From: Gracilaria gracilis
Lineage: Eukaryota; Rhodophyta; Florideophyceae; Gracilariales; Gracilariaceae
Assembly (NCBI GenBank): GCA_030374805.1
Contig: JARGSG010000223.1
Location: 682,001 to 746,000 of the forward strand
Direction: 5' to 3'
Length of the DNA: 64,000 nt
Position 1 is the stretch's first letter; each line of letters begins with the position of its first letter. The translations under genes and the position numbers were made by a program. The notes below the pieces were generated by a model, which was given only the letters and a program-made list of their open reading frames with translations, made no database searches and had not been told where the DNA came from. Below are positions 35,061-44,087 of the stretch, in pieces.

Positions 35061-38000
35061 ATGGCGCCTCTGAACCATAAAATGGGGCGAGAGTCAGCGC
35101 AATCGAAGAGGAACAGCGAGGGGTCAGAAATGGCGCCCTTTACGCGACGAAGAGAAAATGTGAAGATCTCCACGCCTCGTAGGGCGAAATCGTGCTCAGA
35201 GCGGGGCACACCGCGCGCGATGAAGAAGAAGACGAGCACTTCCGTGCCACATAAGGTAAAAGGTGGCGACTCTGTATCTTTGTTCATCAGCCTTGGAAAG
35301 GACAAGAACAGGGTTGAAGTTGGTACTGCAGAAGTACGTGGCGTGGGGCCTGCTGGTGGTACCGGGAAGGGGCTCTACCGTTTGATGCATGGCCATCTTC
35401 TAAGCGCCACTGCATTAGAGAGTGAGGATTTGGTGGTTATCTGGAGGACGAATATTTCAAGTCATCTAGACGCGAAGTACCCTTACCATTTCCAAGGTTC
35501 GGAGGAACCCCCGAGTAAGCTCGCCAAATTGGTATCGGCTGGGTTGTATGCCTGGGATACGTCGATGATGACCTCAATTGCGATTCCGCAGAGTCCCACT
35601 TCGCACCCCACTCCGCATCCTGTGGCCGGGAAGTCGTCCACCTCTCAGCCTGAAAGTGAAGATGTTGAGGAGGTCAAGGAATCGGCTGAGCAGTCCTCCT
35701 AAACCGCCAAAATCCAGTCTCCACCAACGAGAGGAGGAGGACGAGGAGGTTCTAAAGGGATGAAGAAACCGGTGCGAGCAATTGAGAGGGTTAACATCGT
35801 GGATGACTCCGATGACGATGTTGTGGAGGTGATTGGAACTACTAAGACTTCCCTGAGTAGAACGGAGGGGGATTTGTTCGATGTAGGAGATAAAGTTCCG
35901 TCGGATGAGGTGGAAATCACGATGCCGCTACCGAAGATATCCCTCGCCGACTATGTTCAGCAGCGGTTGACGACGGATATCGAGATGATTGAAATCCCGA
36001 AGAAGACGGTTCGCAGTATAAACCTGGACACAAGGAGGCCACGAAGATGAAGTGCCGCAACTTTGGTTGGCTTCCCTCCGCCTGTTCGATTGACGTTACA
36101 CTTGTAGGCGATTTGGAAGCGAGTGACATCGTTGACGGGAGACTTGTGCTGCCTGTGACACTTATAGACGGATACAACCGATTTCTTGTGTTACAGGACC
36201 TGCGTGAGGAAGGAGGGAAATGGGAGGATATAGTGAAGTCTATGGATGTTGTGTTATGGACGAGGAAGGATGGTAATCCGATGGCCATGAATGAAGTGCT
36301 AGTACTTGGCATTCTCCTGAACGAGATGAGCTCCAATGTTCTGAAGATGTCTTTCGCAGCCAAGCTTCACAGCACGGTGTACTTCGTTGAAAACATCATT
36401 GACGAAGGAGGAGTGGATGGGAGGAAGGTGACGCCGAAACAGATAGCAGGCGCGTTGAAAAGAAGTGGGGTTATCGGGGACTATAGTATGCGTCACCTAA
36501 ATAGCTATGCGGCACTGGCTCTGTAGTTTGTGCAAAGCGAGGGGCTTCTCCAATTTTTTGAGATGGTGTGTGAGGAGGGGTCGCCGCTGACGCTTACACA
36601 TGTGTCCAGTGACCTCCTTATGGGACTCGCAGATAGGGAATTTCGTTTCGTCGTCCGTTGCTTGCAATGGCATGTGCGACTAAGAATGTTCTCTGCAGGG
36701 AGGACGGGCCGTTTTGAGGATATGAGGAAGCACTTCTTTCAGTGTGCAATTGGTATGTTTAAGCTTTGCGACATGAATGCCAAGCGGAAGAAAATGAAAG
36801 TTGAGGAAGTGATGCAGACGGTTCTCAAGATTGGAGGAAAGGGGGTATCTGTCTTGGAATATCTCGGGAAGCAAACAGCCAAAATGGATCTCGCGGGAGC
36901 AAAGCGTTTGTTGGACGAGATGGTGTCTACGAGAGTCAAGACTGCAGGTAACAAGCTGGAACATCACTTTAAAGTACCGCTGCAAAGTTCAGAGGAGGAG
37001 GAGGTTGTAAAGGAGGTGATTGAAGAGGTTTTGGAAGCGGAGGGGACGGCCAAGGCTCCATCTGCTGAGGTGGAGAACGCTCCCATGGTGGTGGAAAGCC
37101 CTGAACCGGAACCACCGGTGTTGAGGCGTAGCACAAGACGTAAGGTGGTTCCAGGTCGCTTGAGAGAAGAGGAGGTTGGACGGGTTGTGAGGAAGAAGAG
37201 GAAAACGAGGAAGAGAACTTCTGTGGTGCTTACTGACGACGAGGATGAAGATGATGTGCAACCTGCCCCGAAGCGAAGAAGGAAGAGTACGGTGAACACA
37301 TCCTCTGTGGACATACCTGTGGAGTTTGTTAACCTGTTCAGGGAAATGACGAGGACTGAATTGAAGAAGTTCTTTAAGAAGCAGAAAATCAATGTGATGC
37401 CGTCCAGTGAGGGCGGGGAGGAGAGTGAAAGTAGTGAGAAGGATAGTGGATCTGTTGGGGATGAACCGGTGGCGGGGGAAGGTGAAGGAGGAATGCTTAG
37501 CTTTGAGGAGAACAATCCGGATGTTCTCCCGAAGGGGATGAAGAGAGCTGGGGAGTACACCGGGGGATCAGATATGTCGCGAACGAATTTGGTGAGTGCA
37601 CTGCCGAGTGAGTGGCCGGAAGGGAAGAATGCTGTGAAACACCAGCACCCGTGGATGGATATGCTTCACCTACGAAAGCAGCATAGGGCGGGGTGTTTAA
37701 TGGTGGAGAATTTGAGGGCGGTGCATCACGCGGTGTACTGGCATGCAGCCCGGAATGTGCACAAGGAACTCGGGACTACGAAGGAACCAGTTCTTGGGGT
37801 GAAGCTGCCGTTGAAGGGAAAGCCGAAAGGGGAGGGAGAGGCTCTTTGGATGGCGGCGATGGAGAGGGATGACCTCGCGCGAGAGTATTTTGCAGCGAAG
37901 AGAATGGAGTTGATGAAGAGAGGGCTTTGTGTGCTGGAGAAATTTCGAAGTGACGAAGGCATGTCAGATGAGGCGAAGAAGAAGAGAGGGGTGGTGTTGG

Positions 38001-38937
38001 ATGAAGATGTGTCAGAGAGTATGTTGGGGTTCTTTCACAAGGATTTCTTGGAACAGCCGGACCTCAAGTTCGAGGAGAACCGCAAGAGATGGAACCCTAT
38101 CATCAATGCGGGAGATGGGAAGGACGCGGGGGATAAGATGCAGGGAATTGGGCGATACATTACCACGAAGAAGGGGATTGTGGATTACATGGAATCGGAT
38201 GAGAAGAATGTGATGATGGTGAGAAAGAGGGCGTTGTTGGATGCTAGGTTTGGGCAGATAGCAGCCGCTCTTCGTCTGTGTAACAACACTAGGGCGAAAA
38301 AAAGGATGTATGCACCGGAAACAGGAGGACGTGTGTTGTGTACGGGGGAGGGATGCCCGAGGCAGGTGTTGCACACCGATTTCCGAGGGTTGACGAATGT
38401 GGAGAAGAACAATGGGGAGATTCCAGGACTCTTCATGATGGCCTCCGGGGGGAGCTCTTTTATGATATGGGTATGTTAGAGGTCACATAATATGTATGTG
38501 ACGGATGACAAGAGTTTGAAGTGGTTGTATCGTACGATGGTTGTGAAGAAGTTCAGGGTTCCACCGTGCTCCATGTTGATTGGAAGGGGAGATGTGTTTC
38601 ATGCTGGGGCTGGGTATATGGATGCGCTGGGGTGAAAGAGAATTGTCTACGGTATCATATGTACTTTGTGCCCGAGGGATACAATCTCCCTGATGCGGTG
38701 CACAGGCAGCCTGCTTTTCGGCCCAAATTCTTAGATGAAAAATTTGGACTCGGGGAAGACCCGAACGAACAGCTGGACGAGAAGGAAATTTCTGTGAGCA
38801 ACTTTGAAATGGAGGAAGAGGAAGTTGGAGAGGATGATTACGGAGAGGAAGATGACGAGGTACAAGGCCACAAAGCTGATAACACGGATGGGGACAACGA
38901 GGAGGGACCGATGATAATGGATTATGAGGAGGACTAG
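35061..38937 (+). pseudogene. ParB-like/2OG-Fe(II) dioxygenase-like protein, left copy
   Basis: A single ancestral frame of about 1290 codons from ATG 35061, broken by TAA 35700, a one-base deletion near 36028, TAG 36524, TAG 38477 and a one-base insertion near 38633. Order: basic N terminus; acidic linker; a ParB/Srx-like stretch near 36150-36340 (LIDGYNRFLVLQDL, then LLNEMSSNVLKMSF); a long basic/acidic linker with KRKKRTRKR-like nuclear signals; and a C-terminal double-stranded beta-helix domain. The last shows the iron motif HTDF (38372), GDVFHAGAGY with the distal His at 38600, and LRYHMYF, whose Arg fits 2-oxoglutarate binding. An acidic tail follows. The dioxygenase call is good; the ParB call is tentative. 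The substrate is unknown; DNA base or protein oxidation is inferred from context. Confidence 0.65.
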
Positions 38938-39140
38938 ATTAAACATGTAGGGCGTGTAGTGTCATATGTGTGAGAGTGTGGTCACTTGACAAGTACTGAG
39001 AAATGAACGAATGTTTTGATATAATGTGAGCATAAAAGGATTGTTGAAGAAAGAAAATGAGTTACAAAGCGTGAGGTAAGGAGCGAGAGTATTGTGCGAA
39101 GATATCTTTTTTACAAAATGAGACCAAAGTAGTACTGGTA

Positions 39141-39974
39141 CTAAAAGAGTATGTCTTTTCTAAGGACATTGACATAGTTGGTGTGAAAAGGGGCAGGGTG
39201 AGACAAGCCCGCTCTCTTGGTGTCCTCGGAGGAAAGGTAAAAGTGAGCATTTCTGAATTCGTACTCAGAGAATGAGGCGTGGAAGGAGGTAAGAGTGCTG
39301 CCGTAGGCGAGGAGGGATTGTACTGTGAAGCGGATATTGTAGGAGATAGATGTGTTGGAGGAGACTATGCCGAATAGTTCCTTCATTATCGTTGAGACTA
39401 TGGTATTGTAGTGGGTGGCCACGTCATGCATGGTAATGAAGCCGTGGGGGGAACCAACTAGGTTGAATGAAGAGATCCAGACGAGCTTTTCGTAGTAGGA
39501 TTGAGAGAAGGCGTCTTCGTCAACGATATTACAAGTGAGACCTGCGTTTAAGAAGCGTTGTGCTAGTGCGAAAGCCCATTTTCCGGTGACAGTTGTGAGG
39601 CCGTTGGGAGTAAGAGGGGTGACGCCATCCTGTGGAGGTGCAGCGAGAGTGAGTACGGCGATGTAAAGAACTGCTCGTGTGGTCTGATGAAGACCATGTT
39701 TTGAAAAAATGGGAAGAATGTGGCCGTTCTGAATGAAGACCAAGTCTTGTCTGCAAGATGGAGGGCAGGAGCGAATTACTGTTTCCAACAAGTTGCTCCT
39801 GCCGCAGAAGAAAATGGGACCTGGCGGAATGCTGTGTGCGGCTATGAAATCTTGGAGTGAAAGAGTGGTGTCTGGAGGGGTACCGTGGTCGTAAAGCATG
39901 GAGCCAAAGCGGTCTCTGCATACAATAATAGCTGGTGTGTGTGAAGAGCGGATAGAAGAGGAAGGAGAGGTCAT
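39141..39974 (-). CDS. Ketopantoate-reductase/6PGDH-like protein, left copy
   Basis: An unbroken 277-codon frame from ATG 39974. Blocks LVFIQNGHILPIF, GLTTVTGKWAFALAQRFL, EKLVWISSFNLVG and PFHTNYVNVL match, in my recollection, a conserved plant and algal protein family. That family has a Rossmann part and a 6-phosphogluconate-dehydrogenase-like or ketopantoate-reductase-like helical part. The N-terminal dinucleotide-binding Gly-rich loop is degenerate (VCRDRFGSMLYDHG), so cofactor binding is doubtful. It is convergent with the dioxygenase gene, 203 bp away. It looks like a captured host gene. An inverted paralogue lies at 43095-43925. Confidence 0.7.
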   Translation of the reverse strand: MTSPSSSIRSSHTPAIIVCRDRFGSMLYDHGTPPDTTLSLQDFIAAHSIPPGPIFFCGRSNLLETVIRSCPPSCRQDLVFIQNGHILPIFSKHGLHQTTRAVLYIAVLTLAAPPQDGVTPLTPNGLTTVTGKWAFALAQRFLNAGLTCNIVDEDAFSQSYYEKLVWISSFNLVGSPHGFITMHDVATHYNTIVSTIMKELFGIVSSNTSISYNIRFTVQSLLAYGSTLTSFHASFSEYEFRNAHFYLSSEDTKRAGLSHPAPFHTNYVNVLRKDILF

Positions 39975-40490
39975 TCTGTCGAATTTGTTGGATGCTGTGA
40001 GGAGATGTTGTGCTACAGGAGAGGAAGGGAGAGATGATTAAGTAGAGAACGGCGTTGCCAATGTATACATCGATAAAGTGGTTTCAGAGGAAAAGATAGT
40101 TTTTATTACTAAGTAGTTGAAAGAATGAGGTAGGTGGATATGAAGGGATTAGGACTGATGAATGTGTTGATGAAAAGAGATGTGCCGAAATGAATTATAA
40201 AGGGGAAGATGTAATGGTAAGGAGTTAAGGAACGGGCGCTCTGGATTGCTTTTGTGGGATGGTACTGAAAGGAAAAAACGAAAATATGGAAATATCTGGG
40301 AGAAATGGAGTTTTTGGGGAATGGCGGGAAATTGAGATATAGAAAATTGTGATACAAATAGGCCTGCGGGGTAGAAGGGTGTGTGGCTATGGGTGTAACG
40401 GCTGTGATCAGGGGTGGCAAGGACGAGGGTTGTGGTAAATCGCTCAGGACTGTTCAAGTCGTTTATCGCCAGACGCCGTCTTTTCTCGGG
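39975..40490. other. Divergent spacer between KPR-like gene and ORF3 copy 1
   Basis: No gene. Both neighbours start from this 516-bp region, so it may act as a two-way promoter. Confidence 0.4.
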
Positions 40491-41460
40491 ATGTCGAATT
40501 GATACGTTGGTGAAGAGGAGTTAATGGCTCTGCCGCATAGGACGGAAGAGCCAGAGACGCAGCCGCGGAAGGAAGGAGGGGGTACTGAGGGGGTTTCTGT
40601 GAGTCGGAGGGTTTGTAATGCGGATGGAGGAGGAGGTGGAGGTGACGGGGATGGGAATGGAGGAGGAGGACCGGAGAGAAGGTTTATGGGGGAGATGGAG
40701 GAACGGGTGAGGACGCTTGGCGGGAGTTTGAAGGATCACTTCGACGAAATGCTGTCGGAGATGGTGGCAGACATGGGAGGGGTGGTGCTGAGTGTGTCGA
40801 AGGTTGGGGTGCCGATGGAATTAATTTCGACGATTCGGAATTGGATGACGTTGACTGGGGTGGGGGCTGTAGGACATGTGAATGGGATGTTGGAGTGCGT
40901 GGGGAGGGAGAAGGGGAGGCTGCAAAAGAAGAACATGGGGCTCAAGGATAGGGTTGAAGTGTTGGAGGAGCAAGTGGGACAGGTGGAAAGGGCGTGCAAA
41001 TTGCTGATAGAGTTGAATGAAATGGTGAGGGGAGGAGCAGTAGGGGTGGAAGAGGGAGCAGTTAAAGGGTCGCCGGTGATGCCTGGTTCTCGGGGTGGGC
41101 GGGGGAGTGTGAGGAAGAAGTGTGAGGAAGAGGGGGGGAGAAGAGAAGGGAGGACAAGGTGTGGGGAGTCGACTGAAGAAGAGGACGAAGGGTGGGGTGA
41201 TGGTGGACGAGGATGGGAAGGCATTTGTGCCGCCGCAGCTGCCGGGTGGCGCGCCGTTGATGGGTTTCGGGAGTGTGGCGGCGGCTGCGAGGACGGCGGA
41301 GCGCTTATTGGAGGAGCAGGAGGAGAAGAGGCTGGGAGAGGTTGGAAGCCGCTTTGGGGCTAGGAGGGTGTACCATAATGGGGAGAGTTATCCGTTGCAC
41401 TTGTTTAACTTGAAATTTAGGGAAACTGGGACTCAGGATCCGAATGCCGAGTTGGAATGA
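40491..41460 (+). pseudogene. ORF3 copy 1
   Basis: Same protein as ORF3 copy 2 but with TGA at codon 4 (40500) and a frameshift near 41120, after which the conserved C terminus continues in another frame (VDEDGKAFVPPQLPGG, FGARRVYHNGESYPLHLF, ending DPNAELE). An internal ATG at 40524 could still give a shortened N-terminal piece. Confidence 0.75.
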
Positions 41461-41716
41461 ACCAGCGCTGGTGACCTGAGAGTAAATTTTTTCAGTGATT
41501 TTGACGTCTGCGACGAATGTGAGGTAACGGGCAGTGTCGAACGAAATGCAAACTAGCGTACAACTTCAACAAATGCAGTTCAACTGCGGCACGTGGAAAT
41601 GCGATTTCCAAAAAAAAATTTTTTTGGCTTGCGAACTAACGCAATCTGCGAAATTGCTAGTTTTTTCGCACTTCTATTTTCAAAACTAGCAATCTAGCAT
41701 ACTAAACTAGCATTCC
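41461..41716. repeat. ORF3 3' tail, copy 1
   Basis: Homologous to 42819-43073. Ends with stacked CTAG motifs: TTGCTAGTTTTTT, AAAACTAGCAATCTAGCAT, ACTAAACTAGCATTCC. The last 13 bp invert the sequence at 22419. Confidence 0.7.
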
Positions 41717-41864
41717 GAGAACACCGAAGGGGTTGTGCAGCGCAAATGGGTGTGTGGCTGACAGTGCCACGGGTGTGCGGAGTGGGGGGAGTGTAGCAAC
41801 TGTTGGGTTCATCTCGCTTGTTCTCATCTATCTTCGTTATCGTGAACCGCCGTTTTTTTCTGAG

Positions 41865-42818
41865 ATGTCGAATGCGTACGTCGAGGACGAAAAGCTAATG
41901 GCTCTGCTTCACCGGACGGAGGTACCAGAGACGCCACCGGGAAGGAAGGAGGGGGGTGGGGACAAGGTTTGCATGGGAGAGCAGGAGGGAAGTGGGGATG
42001 GAGAGGGAAGTGGGGGTGATGGGGGTGGTGGAGATGGGGGACCGGAGAGGAGTTTTACGGTGGAGGTGGAGGAGCGGTTGAAAAGGCTTGGAGGGAATCT
42101 AGAGGAGCATTTCGACGACTGGCCTTCTGAGATGGTTGGTGAGATGGGAGGGGTGGTGCTGAGTGTGTCGGAGATTGGGGTGCCAATAGATTTGCTTCCG
42201 ACGATTCGGAAAAGGATGAAATTGGCTGGAATGGGGACTAAAAGGCATGTGAGTGGGATGGTAGAGTGCGTTGGGAGAGAGCTGCTGACGCTGAGAAGGA
42301 AGAATATGGGGCTGAAGGGACGTGGGGAGGTGTTGGAGGCGCAAGTAGGACAGGTGGAGAAGGCGTGCCAATTGTTGTTGAAGGTGAAGGAGCTGGTGAG
42401 GGAAGGAGGCGTTGGGAGAGAGGCGGGAAGAGAGAAAGGGCCGCCGGTGACGCCTGGCTCTCGTGGTGGACGTGGTAGTGTGAGAGAGAGGAGGAGAAAA
42501 GGGGATGGAGGGGAGGTTGGGGGAAGTCGGCTGAGGAAGAGGGGAAAGGGTGGGGTGACGGTGGACGAGGATGGTAAGGTGTGTGTGCCGCAGCAGCTGC
42601 CGGGTGGAGCGCCACTAGTTGAGTTTGGTAGTGCGACGGCGGCTGTTCGAACGGCGGAGCGCATACTGAAGGAGCAGGAGGAGAAGAGCCGGGGAGGGGT
42701 TGGAAACCGGTTTGGGGCTAGGAGGATGTACGAGAATGGAGAGAGTGTTCCGTTGGAGTTCTTCAACTTGACATTTAGGGAAACTGAGACTGAGGATCCG
42801 AATGCAGGGTTTGAATAA
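41865..42818 (+). CDS. ORF3 copy 2, intact coiled-coil protein
   Basis: A complete 317-codon frame, ATG 41865 (aligned with the starts of the two other ORF3 copies) to TAA. The N terminus MSNAYVEDEKLMALL is followed by a Gly/Asp/Glu-rich linker, then a helical and coiled-coil middle (VEERLKRLGGNLEEHF; VECVGRELLTLRRKN; VLEAQVGQVEKACQLLLK). A basic PGSRGGRGSVRERRRK stretch follows. The conserved C terminus contains GGVTVDEDGK, AERILKEQEEK, FGARRMYENGES and FNLTFRETETEDPNAGFE. I recognise no family. Third positions are not random against the diverged copy 1, and the conserved blocks suggest past selection as protein. Possibly a DNA-binding or assembly factor of the transposon. Confidence 0.7.
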   Translation: MSNAYVEDEKLMALLHRTEVPETPPGRKEGGGDKVCMGEQEGSGDGEGSGGDGGGGDGGPERSFTVEVEERLKRLGGNLEEHFDDWPSEMVGEMGGVVLSVSEIGVPIDLLPTIRKRMKLAGMGTKRHVSGMVECVGRELLTLRRKNMGLKGRGEVLEAQVGQVEKACQLLLKVKELVREGGVGREAGREKGPPVTPGSRGGRGSVRERRRKGDGGEVGGSRLRKRGKGGVTVDEDGKVCVPQQLPGGAPLVEFGSATAAVRTAERILKEQEEKSRGGVGNRFGARRMYENGESVPLEFFNLTFRETETEDPNAGFE

Positions 42819-43073
42819 GAGAGCGCTGGTGGTGGGTTCGTAATTTTTTATAGTGTTTTTGACGAGTGAGGTGAATGTAAAGTAACGAGCGGTCGCAGAA
42901 GAACCGCAAACTAGCTTTCAGCTCCAGTAGGTGAAGTTTAAACTGCACTGAACGGAAACGTTATTTCCAAAAGAAATTTTTTGCGTTGCCAACTAGCGCA
43001 AACTGCAAAAATGCTAGTTTTTTGGGACTTTTATTTTCACAACTAGCGATCTAGCATACTAAACTAGCATTCC
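42819..43073. repeat. ORF3 3' tail, copy 2
   Basis: Second copy of the tail at 41461-41716, again ending CTAGCATACTAAACTAGCAT then TCC. The downstream eight bases (GAGACCAC against GAGAACAC) are also shared, so the duplicated unit may extend slightly further. Confidence 0.7.
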
Positions 43074-43094
43074 GAGACCACCAACGTCATCGCA

Positions 43095-43925
43095 ATGAGC
43101 TCCCACTCATCTTTTCTCCGTTCTACAATCATACGAGCTGTTGGCGTAGGTATAGACCGTATTGGCACCATGATTTACAACAATGGTTCCCCTCGAGACA
43201 ACTTTCTCTCCATCGAAGACTTCATTTCCGCAGAATGCCTTTTTCAAGGTCCAATCTTCTTCTGTGGCAGGAACGACCTTCTCGGAAAACTAATTCTATC
43301 TTGTCCAGCACCACGAGCAGAAGACTTGGTCTTCATCCAGAATGGTCACATTCTTCCCATGCTTTCCCAACACGGAATTGAGCACTGCACACGAGCCGCT
43401 CTTTACACCGCCGTTCCCACTGCCGGCGCCTCCCCACAGGAAGGTGTCACGCCTTTCTCTCCCAATTTTCTAACTACAGCCACCGGAAAGTGGGCTCTGG
43501 CAATAGCTGAACGCCTCTAGACCGCACGTCTCACTTGCAGTATCGTCGAAGAAAACGTCTTTTCCAAGTCTTACTACCAAAAGCTCGTTTTGATATCCCC
43601 CTTCAATCTCGTCGGTTTTTCATTTGGATTCCTTACCATGCATGAAGTGGCTATCAAGTACAAAAAAATTGTCTCAAATATAATGAAGGAGCTTCTCGGG
43701 ACAGTCACCTTCAACACAGGTCTCTCCTTCAATATCCCGTCTACAGTGAAATCCCTTCTGGAATACGGCAGAAACCTTACTTCCTTTCCAGCCTCTTTCT
43801 CGGAGTATGAATCCAGAAATGCTTACTTTTATCTCACCTCTGCAGACGAAAAACTAGCCGGAAGGCAGGACCCTGCCCCTTTCCACACCAACTATGTCAA
43901 TGTTCTTAGACATCACATGCTCTAG
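43095..43925 (+). pseudogene. Ketopantoate-reductase/6PGDH-like protein, right copy
   Basis: Inverted paralogue of 39141-39974, about 277 codons from ATG 43095, interrupted by one TAG at 43518 and otherwise in a single frame. It keeps DLVFIQNGHILPML, TATGKWALAIAERL and PFHTNYVNVLR. It starts only 21 bp after the CTAG tail of ORF3 copy 2, so its upstream region differs from that of the left copy. Confidence 0.75.
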
Positions 43926-44087
43926 TAATTAGAACAAATAGTAAACCTTGTACCCGTTGCAACTATAAACACAACCCTTTTTGTTCTCCAATTCTTTTTA
44001 AGTTGCCGCTTAAACAAATCTCCTGTTCAATTTTTATGTCAAGTCTCTATCAAAAACAAACACAACAGTATAAGTGCTACATTATAC

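Larger units (their letters stand above)
22419..41716. mobile_element. Proposed giant Plavaka-like transposon carrying MTase-SET and dioxygenase genes
   Basis: The 13-bp inverted ends GGAATGCTAGTTT / AAACTAGCATTCC bracket the following: transposase (+), ORF2 (-), methyltransferase-SET (-), palindromes, ParB/dioxygenase (+), ketopantoate-reductase-like (-) and ORF3 (+). The partial orders A, D and B' in this window agree with parts of this arrangement, which is the main support. Missing target duplication, the alternative end at 43073 and the MITE reading of 22419-22604 keep it a hypothesis. Confidence 0.4.
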
